A stretch of DNA of 26,740 nt. Origin: Methanosarcinales archaeon. Its GTDB lineage: Archaea > Halobacteriota > Syntropharchaeia > Alkanophagales > Methanospirareceae. The position numbers were made by a program, and so were the translations under genes. Where the stretch lies: positions 1-26,740 of the forward strand of contig JAODGF010000090.1 in the NCBI GenBank assembly GCA_025464645.1, in the 5' to 3' direction. Shown one piece after another: positions 7,014 through 14,240 of this stretch. Each line of letters starts with the position of its first letter. Within the stretch, counting starts at the first letter, position 1. The notes beneath the pieces are model-generated. The model saw nothing but the letters and a program-made list of their open reading frames with translations. It did no database searches and had not been told where the DNA came from.

Positions 7014-7391
7014 TTAAACGATAATCTTCACACCTGAGCCTTTAGGGTTATTTTTTACCAACTCCTCAATGCTTATGCACTTCCCTTTCTCTGCACCATC
7101 TCCGCATTCGCCGATTTTTTCAAACGCCTTTTTACTGAACCCCAATGCCGCAACGGTGACCGGCTTCTCAATCCTCCCACTGCTCAGCACCTTCCCTGGA
7201 ACTAAAATAGTATCGTTCGGGGCGGAATATCTGTTTAGCTTGCTCAGATTTACCGCTGCGTAATTTCTTCGTGGTTTCTCTAATCGCTTCGCTATGTCTC
7301 TCCATATAGGAGCGCTGTTCTCTCTTGCAATCCTTTTTAAATCCTCTATTAGTCTAATAATCTGCGGATTGGTCTTCCTTTTTGTTCGCAT
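7014..7391 (-). CDS. rpl18e: Large ribosomal subunit protein eL18
   Basis: A 125-residue eL18, a ribosomal protein found in archaea and eukaryotes. KTNPQIIRLIEDLKR at the N-terminus, the IAKRLEKPRRNYAAVNLSKLNRY block, VLVPGKVLSSG-type segment and the C-terminal NPKGSGVKII are diagnostic. It heads the cluster eL18-uL13-uS9-RpoN. A TATA box at 7434-7441 would start transcription about 20 bases before the ATG. In many archaea rpoD lies upstream; here ftr and hemD do instead. Confidence 0.95.
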   Translation of the reverse strand: MRTKRKTNPQIIRLIEDLKRIARENSAPIWRDIAKRLEKPRRNYAAVNLSKLNRYSAPNDTILVPGKVLSSGRIEKPVTVAALGFSKKAFEKIGECGDGAEKGKCISIEELVKNNPKGSGVKIIV

Positions 7392-7428
7392 TTTTCACTT
7401 TCGCCTTCGCCTTTGAAATTTTTAAGAT

Positions 7429-7444
7429 ACCTTTTTATAAAGGT
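7429..7444 (-). promoter_or_regulatory. TATA box of the eL18 operon within a small palindrome
   Basis: TTTATAAA (7434-7441) sits inside the inverted repeat ACCTTT-TTAT-AAAGGT (7429-7444). It is centred about 46 bases upstream of the eL18 ATG, giving a predicted leader of roughly 20 bases. The palindrome could be an operator or chance symmetry in an AT-rich box. Confidence 0.5.
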
Positions 7445-7469
7445 TTGTGAATTATAAAAGCGGTGGGCA

Positions 7470-8366
7470 TCATTCCATTATATCCCTTAAATAAACCTTA
7501 TACTTCCCTAATTTACCCCCGTAATTCCCTGCAGAAATCTTCACCAATCCTTCGACATCCCCTACGCTACCTATCGCCGCTTTCATCGCTTCTTTTACCG
7601 AATCGAGCGAAACACCATTTATAACGATCTCCGGAATGAAATTCACACCTTCCGGGACTTTCGACCCGCTTATTTTATATTTTAACGTTGGGCAATAGGG
7701 ATGATTAGTCGTGGGTCCTATCTCGGGATATTTTGTCTCCGGTTTAGAACCTGCTGCGCAGATATCAAAAGGAGTGACCGCGCCCTCTATCCTGTTTATT
7801 GCGCTGAGTGCCTTTTCACCCGCCTCTAATGCCGATTCTAAATTCGCACATAAAAACCATAAGTTCCCGCCCATTACTCCTTTCTTATAGCCTAAATAAC
7901 GTTCCACGAGAAATTCACCCATCATTATCGGTACTACTATTACTTCTCTTCCAAACCTCTGCTCTATTGTTTCGTATCCATCGCCGCAGTGTCCTATTCT
8001 ATCCAGGGTGTCAATTAGTCCCTCTGGCTCAAAATCAGAAGTGAGGGCATTGAAGACCGACGTCGTAGGCACTACCAGTATTCCCTGCCGTATTCGTTTC
8101 GATATTTCATATTCCAGTTTTTTAGCGGCATCATCTCCTTTATCGCAGTTCACCCAGAGTTGAATCACTGCCCCTTTTCTGCCGTCTGGTGTTTCGTGCT
8201 CGTTCACCCACTTCTCTATCCCACCCTCTGCTTCGCCGAATACCGTAGAAGGCAACGCAGTGGCGCCGTAAGCTGCTCGCTTCAATCTATTCTCGTCTTT
8301 CGCTGTTATGCATATTCTTACAAATAATCCCTCAAATGCTTCGCAATAGGTGTTCTCGATTTCCAT
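7470..8366 (-). CDS. ftr: Formylmethanofuran:tetrahydromethanopterin formyltransferase
   Basis: A 298-residue Ftr, full length for the family. It transfers the formyl group between formylmethanofuran and tetrahydromethanopterin: the second step of CO2-reducing methanogenesis, or its reverse in methane and alkane oxidation. Recognisable blocks are TYCEAFEGLFVRICITA at the N-terminus, TTSVFNAL, a GHCGDGYE segment, VPIMMGEFLVE, and the C-terminal TPFDICAAGSKP...GPTTNHPYCP stretch. The protein is cytoplasmic. The gene follows hemD by four bases, so they share a transcript. This is the strongest metabolic marker in the window. The sequence does not tell which direction the pathway runs. Confidence 0.96.
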   Translation of the reverse strand: MEIENTYCEAFEGLFVRICITAKDENRLKRAAYGATALPSTVFGEAEGGIEKWVNEHETPDGRKGAVIQLWVNCDKGDDAAKKLEYEISKRIRQGILVVPTTSVFNALTSDFEPEGLIDTLDRIGHCGDGYETIEQRFGREVIVVPIMMGEFLVERYLGYKKGVMGGNLWFLCANLESALEAGEKALSAINRIEGAVTPFDICAAGSKPETKYPEIGPTTNHPYCPTLKYKISGSKVPEGVNFIPEIVINGVSLDSVKEAMKAAIGSVGDVEGLVKISAGNYGGKLGKYKVYLRDIME

Positions 8367-8370
8367 TTTT

Positions 8371-9138
8371 TTATCTCTCTATCCCCTTCAGAACATCCTC
8401 AAACGTGCTTTTTCCCGCAACCAAATCCACTTTCATCCCTTCTTTACGAATGGTCTCGGCGGTCAAATCACCAATAGCAACAGTTTTCGCGTGTTCTAAA
8501 ACCGAAAAAATCTTCTCTTCCATTCCAAATTTACGGGCAAGCTCCAAAAATGTTTTAAATGTTAAAGAACTCGTGAATACAATATAATCGGGTTTATAAA
8601 TTAACAAATCCGAAAAGAGCCTTTTCTCCTCCTCTGAATCTTTTATTTCCACTTTATATACCGGGATGTCCTTCACAGAAGCTCCTTTCCCACGTAAAAA
8701 GTTCAAAATATCCTGACCACCTTCAGAACTCCGTAGAAAAACGATATTTTTATCTTTAACGTCTCGCTGCTCTTCCAGTAGCTTCATAAGTCCTTTTGCG
8801 CTGTACTCATCAGGCATAAAATCAACTCTTACACCGCGTTTCTCAAGTTCTTTCCTCGTAACCGGACCAATAGCACCGACAATGACAGTTGAGAGATTTT
8901 TTTTCAGGTCAATTTCGCCTTCACAGATGCTAAATGCTTTCCTTACGCCATTTAGACTTGTGAAAACGACTATGTCCACTCCCTCTTCAAAAACTTCTTC
9001 TATCTCTCTCAATGCCTCTTTCCTATCCACAAGTTCAAAAACTGGGAACCCGAAGAAATCAAAGCCATATCTATTCGCTTTTTCCATCGACCGTTCAAGC
9101 ACATTCTCAGGTCGAAAGGCTGCTATCTTTTTTCTCAC
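8371..9138 (-). CDS. hemD: Uroporphyrinogen-III synthase
   Basis: A HemD-like two-lobed protein that closes hydroxymethylbilane to uroporphyrinogen III, the precursor of sirohaem, cobamides and coenzyme F430. HemD families are poorly conserved, but KIAAFRPE at the N-terminus, VDIVVFTSLNGVRKAF, VGAIGPVTRKELEKRGVRVDFMP, and YIVFTSSLTFKTFLEL followed by VAIGDLTAETIRKEGMKVDLVA are characteristic. The frame extends to an ATG at 9183 (270 residues), but a TATA box at 9191-9202 lies only about 13 bases before that ATG. The GTG at 9138 gives 255 residues starting right at the conserved strand and is preceded by AAAGGT, so I prefer it. The stop is four bases before ftr. Confidence 0.88.
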   Translation of the reverse strand: MRKKIAAFRPENVLERSMEKANRYGFDFFGFPVFELVDRKEALREIEEVFEEGVDIVVFTSLNGVRKAFSICEGEIDLKKNLSTVIVGAIGPVTRKELEKRGVRVDFMPDEYSAKGLMKLLEEQRDVKDKNIVFLRSSEGGQDILNFLRGKGASVKDIPVYKVEIKDSEEEKRLFSDLLIYKPDYIVFTSSLTFKTFLELARKFGMEEKIFSVLEHAKTVAIGDLTAETIRKEGMKVDLVAGKSTFEDVLKGIER

Positions 9139-9190
9139 TTTAAGTACCTTTCTCTTAGAATATTCTACATAGGAACTTAACATTAAAAAG

Positions 9191-9245
9191 TTTATTATAA
9201 ATCCACCGAATATTGAGCAATTACTGCGTACTATATTTATTTATA
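9191..9245. promoter_or_regulatory. Divergent promoters of hemD-ftr and the small gene at 9279
   Basis: Two TATA-like boxes are visible. On the minus strand, ATTTATAATAAA (9202-9191) would start transcription near 9170, inside the ATG-initiated frame of hemD and ahead of its GTG. On the plus strand, TTTATTTATA (9236-9245) lies about 38 bases before the ATG at 9279. Between them AATATTGAGCA (9209-9219) repeats the arm of the inverted repeat near 5837. Confidence 0.45.
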
Positions 9246-9278
9246 CCCCCGTAGCACTATAATATAGGATGTTTAACA

Positions 9279-9506
9279 ATGGCAGTTGCTTCAATAAGTT
9301 TGCCTCAAAAGCTTGGTGTGAAACTGAGAGAAAAGGCGAAAGAGGCAGGATACTTGCCTGAGGAGTTTGATATTGTTACATTTTTTGGTGTAGCTACTGC
9401 CTTATATAAAAACTTCTACGAGAATGAAATGGCTCGAGAAAGTGTGGAATTTTCTGCCGAAAACATTGAGAAGCTCGTGGATAAATTAAGAAAGTTTGCT
9501 ACATAA
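9279..9506 (+). CDS. Small uncharacterised protein, possible ribbon-helix-helix type
   Basis: A 75-residue protein that I do not recognise. It starts ASISLPQKLGVKLREKAKEAGYLPEEFDIV, which resembles the strand-plus-helix opening of ribbon-helix-helix regulators and antitoxins. The C-terminal half is a charged helix ending FSAENIEKLVDKLRKFAT. It has its own TATA box (9236-9245), an ATG, and codon usage like its neighbours, so it is probably real. No toxin-like partner lies beside it. Its stop overlaps the stop end of the convergent polD large-subunit gene by eight bases. Function is unknown. Confidence 0.65.
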   Translation: MAVASISLPQKLGVKLREKAKEAGYLPEEFDIVTFFGVATALYKNFYENEMARESVEFSAENIEKLVDKLRKFAT

Positions 9507-12500
9507 AATCCGTCAATGCCTTCTGCTCCTCCGCTGCGGGAAAAAGCGCATTCACGTCCTTCTCTAACAGTTCCAATCTTTGCATCGTGTAATCAGATAT
9601 GTGATATTCCTTCGCTACGCGTAACGAAACATCAAGATATTTTTTTATACTTGCTACGTGCACAGTAGGAACTATCTTACTACCACACTTCTTACATCTC
9701 CCATTCAGCGGTATTCTTCTGTATTTCGCATTGCATTTACTGCAGCGCATCTTCTGTGAGCCAAACGCGCGGAGGTTACCTTTTATATCCCTGAGGAAAT
9801 GGTTTTTTATCACTGTTTCCGCTACCTCGCACTCATCCACTGCTCTTATCTTCCTCGCCAATTTTAACTGTGCTTCCATCTTCTCTACCATTGTACCTAA
9901 GGTCTTATACAACGAATTCAAAGGACCTGCTGCAATATCCGTTGTATCGTGCGTGTAACCAAACCCATAAACATCCTTCGGTTCTCCTATTCTGCTCGAT
10001 GCTGTCTCTATCGTCACCTCTTTTGGGTGCTTCCCCGAGCAAGTTGCCTTATAAAAATCCAGTGGGTATTCATTTGCAATGGAGACGTTATGTGCCTCCT
10101 TGTCCACTTCCTTTGGGTTGATGAACGGGATAAGAACCAGAGGAGCATCCATTCTGCCACCTCTTTTCTCTGGTAGAAAGAGCTTTGAAAAGTTGAGTAA
10201 AGCATCCAGCAGAAGGATGATTGAGTCTTCGTCGCCGTCGCAATTACTGGTTAACACAAAGTTATTGACCAAAAAATTATGATGCCCCTCAACTTCTATA
10301 TCGTATAAGAACTCAAATTCCGACTTGATGGGCTCTATCTCTTTTATTTCGTCAAGAGCGGCATCACCAAACGAGGAGATACGCGGTGCTTTCTCTTTTG
10401 CAAATGTCGCTTTCAATGCTTCGTTCTTCCGCTTCTCTACGAAACCGATTTCCTCACCGAATTTTCTCGCATATCGCGATCTTATAGAGAGATAATGAAG
10501 GTCAAAGACCGGTAATTCATCTTCGCTTTTACCTTTTCGCTCGTAGAATCGTTTCGCCGCTCCTCCAGCAGCTTTTCTTTCACTTTTTAATCGGTAGAAT
10601 ATACCAAATCTGAGCAACTGCAATCCAATGTCCTGCAGCAGTTTCTCGCTCACCGAGGAACAGGAGACCACGAGCTTGCCTCTTTCCACAGAGCCATCGC
10701 CGGAGAAATATGCCCTCAGCAACCACTTCATCTTATCGCGAGGAAGGGTCCGTAGTAACGGTGGAATTCGCTTCTCTTTAGCTCCTTTGCCCGTACCCAG
10801 AACCTCCACAAATAGCTGGTATATCAATCGGTTTGATATGACGAGCACCCCCTTTCCCTCCTTTCTGCCCGGGGAAAAACCAAAAACATCTCTTATGCAG
10901 TTCGCCATGTCATCCCACAGCTCTTTTTCCCACGATGCCATGCTGACCTGATTAAAACCCTTTTCCACACTTCTTGCATAGCCTTCTGCAAGATAATAGC
11001 CAATGAGTCGCATGAACCTCTCATCAATCTTGATGATTCTTGGAATCACCGTATGGTCCCTTTTAACGCCGAGTTTGCACTCCTTTGGAACGGAATTCCA
11101 GTCCTCGTGCGACAATTGGAGTAAAGAGGCTAAGATTGGCAAAGGGATGCTATCACGATAAACATAATTTGAAAATGTCTTTTTCCCAATTCCTATTTCC
11201 CCGGCAGTGGATTTTATTCCTCCCAGTTCTTTCACTACCCTTTCTACAACTTCTCTGACTCCTCTGACCATTACATCTCCGGAAAGTTTATCGAATTTCG
11301 AAAATTCTTTTAGAAGGTCTATTTCTTCTATATCCTGTTCATATCTCTGAATTTCGAGCTGTTCAGGCACTAAGAGCTTGTCCTCGCTCTCCAATTCTAC
11401 AATCTTCTTTTTTCTGATTCTGCCATTTGACCATGCAATAATCCTGTGCTCTGGGGACGAAACGAATTCTCTGCCTGACTTAGTCCTTACTTTTACCAGA
11501 TGCAGGGGTGCCGGTGTTTTAATCACCGACACAATATCCTTTACTTCAAATTTGCCATTTTCTGGATTCAATGCGTACGTTTTAATTCCCTCAACCACTT
11601 TTCGTGTTGTGCCGCAATCATCAACAAGTTCTTCAGGTGATTTTTCACCGTGATATAACGAGTCCAAATCCTGGATTTTTTGTCTTCCTGAATTAATAAC
11701 CAAAACTTCCGTATTCGGTGCCAAACAGTTCCTCCTTTTCGCTGCATGGAAAAACGGATGTGCATAACAAGCCGAAGCACGTGTGAACCCGATTATCCTG
11801 CCTAATATTCCCGCAGAAGTATGTGGCGCCAATCCAAGCACGAGTTTTCCTATGAGGTCTTCTTTGCGTGATGCACCGTAATAAGGCGGCAGGCAATAAA
11901 ACTTCTCTAACAAATCATCCAAAAAGTTCGATACCTTTAGCAAATACGATGCCGCATTAATTGAGATAATGACATCTTGCTGCTTGAGCTCCACTATTTG
12001 CGTCTCGTTTTTCAACTCCTCGCCGTTTATGTCGTGTAAATAGCCCAGTTCTTTTGCTTTTTCCACCCGCAAACCTATCTCTTTCGGCTTAAAATGTGTT
12101 AATGGCAAATTCGTAAAATCATATCTGATCGTACCGTCCTTAAATACGAACACACCATGCTTCGCCCTTAATATCCCCTTACCTAAATGTTCAGCCACTT
12201 TTTGACGTGATATAAGCCCCTTTACACATTTTACGTCCAACTTATTGTTATGAGGGACACCTAATTTTTCTATCGTTTCGCAGTAATATCCCCACAGATC
12301 AATGCTCTTTTTATTATCTCCCGATGTTTGATGCGATTTTTTAAAAGACGAAATCTCCACCTCTATCACTTTTTCCTTTAATGCTTCCTTCAACGACCTG
12401 TTCTTTCCACCGTATTCTCCCAAAGGGAAGATTGCATGAGGAGCAGGTTTCATCATCCTTTCTTTCGATTTCTCTGGTCTGCCCATTCTCATGCCTATTC

Positions 12501-14133
12501 TTGTCGGCGCTTTTGGTCTCGTCTTTATCTTCACAGATTCATCCCTTCTCAATTCATCATTTATCCCCAAACATCTTAGCAATGCATCCGGCTCTTCTAT
12601 CGCTAAAAACCCTTTTTGTGTTTGATGTAATACAAGCAAATCCTCCAAAATGGTCTTTATTCTTCCATCGTTGGGAATAAATAACGATTTATCCTCGGAT
12701 ATTCCATTTTTGCATATCCATTCTGCCAAATATTCTTTATCCTCCTCTGTTATATCTTCCCACAAATAGGTGTATGCAGGGTGCAGGGGCACCGCAAAGC
12801 GTGATGCGATTTCTAATGCTTCGGCTTGACTCGGAGTTTTGAAACGCCATTTCTCCGCTTCATCCTTTGATTTCTCTTCTAACTCCTTTACCCACCATTC
12901 ATGCGAGTATGCACCAGGCAATAAACGATGCCCTGTTTCCAAGAAATCGCCATAATCAATGAGGATCTCTCCTAAATCCACTATCTCTGCTACTTCATCA
13001 TCAAACTTATCGCTGGATGTTAACATGACAAGCGCACCGTTTTTCAATTTCACTGCTGGTCCTTCAATGGAATCAACAGGGACAACGCAACCTGCTTTAC
13101 CCGGCAGTTCTGGCTTTATCTGCGTCCCCGCTGCGGTGAATTCAAGTAAAGACATTGTAGCCGGGTTTATTCCAATAGCAGAAAGTCCAGAATTGCGGGC
13201 ACGTCCATATCGAAGTCTGAATGAACCTTTTCTCGCAGGACTGCCAAATACAGGTCTGCCAGCGATCAAATCCCCCAAAAAATCTCGCTCGCCTTTCTCT
13301 ACCTTTGATTTTACCAGTTTATCCACCCAGTCCCAGCCCTCAATACCCAGCTTCTCAACATGCCTCTTTATCTTCGGCGCCTTCATTGCCATCCCTTCGG
13401 TGAGAACAAGCACCATCCCGCCCCGTATCTTATTCGTTGCAACTCTTTCAAGGTCATTATAACCTCCCACCTCCTTGTCCTCGGTTGGGTCCCCATCTAT
13501 GCAAATGGGACAATTTCTCACGATTTCCTTTATCTCGTCATCGGTAGGCATGTATTGTAAGCCACTTATCCGTTCATACGCAGAAACCTCCAATACATAT
13601 CTCCCTATTTCCTCCTCCCTCGCCGAATATGCCGCAAATCCCACTCTTCTCCTTATATTATCGGCAGCTAATACAGAAAGTGCTTGAGCTGTCCCACCTG
13701 CACTTCTTATCGGACCCGAATAAAATATTTTTATGTACTCGGAGGCATCGTCGTTTTTGCCTACTTCAACACGTGATATACCATCTAAAGGCGCTGCAAC
13801 CACACCTTCAGTAAGAATCGCTACTGCGGTTCTAACAGCATTCTCTATGATCTCTACGCGCTTGTATCTGCCGAATTTACCCTCTACAAAGTCATATCCT
13901 ATTTTTAATGCTATTTCCTCTCTACTGTAACCATTTCGCTCTAATTCCCTTATCCTCGCTCCTACGCCTTTTATTCCCATGAGTGCTTCTACTCGCGCTG
14001 CAAGGTCTTTTGTTATGTCTATCTCTGGATGGAGCGAGGGGTCAAAACCCTTTTTCCTTGCCTCTCGTGCTATTTCTATTTCCTTCTCCAGTTTTTCCGT
14101 TAAGGTTTTATAGTATGTCGCATTCGTAGCCAT
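9499..14133 (-). CDS. polC: DNA polymerase D large subunit (DP2) with intein
   Basis: DP2 is the catalytic subunit of archaeal family D polymerase and works with the DP1 exonuclease subunit in replication. The precursor has 1544 residues from the ATG at 14133; an upstream in-frame ATG at 14178 adds non-homologous sequence. Residues 1-802 are the N-extein (KIFYSGPIRSAGGTAQALSVL, CPICIDGDPTEDKEV, IRGGMVLVLTEGMAMKAPKI), 803-1297 the intein, and 1298-1544 the C-extein. The junction splits AKRRN from CDGDED, the active-site aspartate motif. A C4 zinc site (CSKCNAKY...CKKCG) lies near the end. The last eight residues, QKALTDFM, fit a PCNA-binding PIP box. The spliced product is about 1049 residues, somewhat shorter than well-known DP2 proteins. 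DP1 is not in the window. Confidence 0.95.
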   Translation of the reverse strand: MATNATYYKTLTEKLEKEIEIAREARKKGFDPSLHPEIDITKDLAARVEALMGIKGVGARIRELERNGYSREEIALKIGYDFVEGKFGRYKRVEIIENAVRTAVAILTEGVVAAPLDGISRVEVGKNDDASEYIKIFYSGPIRSAGGTAQALSVLAADNIRRRVGFAAYSAREEEIGRYVLEVSAYERISGLQYMPTDDEIKEIVRNCPICIDGDPTEDKEVGGYNDLERVATNKIRGGMVLVLTEGMAMKAPKIKRHVEKLGIEGWDWVDKLVKSKVEKGERDFLGDLIAGRPVFGSPARKGSFRLRYGRARNSGLSAIGINPATMSLLEFTAAGTQIKPELPGKAGCVVPVDSIEGPAVKLKNGALVMLTSSDKFDDEVAEIVDLGEILIDYGDFLETGHRLLPGAYSHEWWVKELEEKSKDEAEKWRFKTPSQAEALEIASRFAVPLHPAYTYLWEDITEEDKEYLAEWICKNGISEDKSLFIPNDGRIKTILEDLLVLHQTQKGFLAIEEPDALLRCLGINDELRRDESVKIKTRPKAPTRIGMRMGRPEKSKERMMKPAPHAIFPLGEYGGKNRSLKEALKEKVIEVEISSFKKSHQTSGDNKKSIDLWGYYCETIEKLGVPHNNKLDVKCVKGLISRQKVAEHLGKGILRAKHGVFVFKDGTIRYDFTNLPLTHFKPKEIGLRVEKAKELGYLHDINGEELKNETQIVELKQQDVIISINAASYLLKVSNFLDDLLEKFYCLPPYYGASRKEDLIGKLVLGLAPHTSAGILGRIIGFTRASACYAHPFFHAAKRRNCLAPNTEVLVINSGRQKIQDLDSLYHGEKSPEELVDDCGTTRKVVEGIKTYALNPENGKFEVKDIVSVIKTPAPLHLVKVRTKSGREFVSSPEHRIIAWSNGRIRKKKIVELESEDKLLVPEQLEIQRYEQDIEEIDLLKEFSKFDKLSGDVMVRGVREVVERVVKELGGIKSTAGEIGIGKKTFSNYVYRDSIPLPILASLLQLSHEDWNSVPKECKLGVKRDHTVIPRIIKIDERFMRLIGYYLAEGYARSVEKGFNQVSMASWEKELWDDMANCIRDVFGFSPGRKEGKGVLVISNRLIYQLFVEVLGTGKGAKEKRIPPLLRTLPRDKMKWLLRAYFSGDGSVERGKLVVSCSSVSEKLLQDIGLQLLRFGIFYRLKSERKAAGGAAKRFYERKGKSEDELPVFDLHYLSIRSRYARKFGEEIGFVEKRKNEALKATFAKEKAPRISSFGDAALDEIKEIEPIKSEFEFLYDIEVEGHHNFLVNNFVLTSNCDGDEDSIILLLDALLNFSKLFLPEKRGGRMDAPLVLIPFINPKEVDKEAHNVSIANEYPLDFYKATCSGKHPKEVTIETASSRIGEPKDVYGFGYTHDTTDIAAGPLNSLYKTLGTMVEKMEAQLKLARKIRAVDECEVAETVIKNHFLRDIKGNLRAFGSQKMRCSKCNAKYRRIPLNGRCKKCGSKIVPTVHVASIKKYLDVSLRVAKEYHISDYTMQRLELLEKDVNALFPAAEEQKALTDFM
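10243..11727 (-). mobile_element. PolD intein with LAGLIDADG homing endonuclease
   Basis: A 495-residue in-frame intein. Block A is CLAPNTEVLV at residues 1-10. Block B ends with SPEHRII (91-97), where the usual Thr of TxxH is Ser. A helix-turn-helix-like stretch lies near 173-205. The two endonuclease motifs are LIGYYLAEGY (241-250) and LLRAYFSGDGS (336-346), each with its acidic residue. Block F is near 464-480 and block G ends FVLTSN before the +1 Cys of the C-extein. The first Cys, last Asn and +1 Cys needed for class 1 splicing are all there. The penultimate residue is Ser rather than the common His. The endonuclease looks intact, so the element may still be able to home. Confidence 0.95.
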
Positions 14134-14200
14134 CTTATAGTATCCTAAAAGAAAAATGCTAAAAGCATATAATTGCAAATTTCTATTTTCTTATTTATGA

Positions 14201-14214
14201 GAAAGGTTTATACA
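14201..14214 (+). promoter_or_regulatory. BRE and TATA box of the thiC-like operon
   Basis: GAAAGG followed by TTTATACA (14207-14214), centred about 30 bases before the ATG at 14241. The purine-rich stretch fits a TFB-recognition element. The implied leader is only a few bases. No THI-box-like riboswitch fits in the 107-base intergenic region shared with the divergent polymerase gene, whose own TATA-like AATTATAT is at 14174-14167 on the minus strand. Confidence 0.55.
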
Positions 14215-14240
14215 GATTGCCTTGAATATAATCAAATAAG

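Noticed and set aside
11693..11896. Alternative frames across the intein
   Set aside because: Long antisense and shifted frames occur throughout the PolD gene but all overlap strongly conserved coding sequence.
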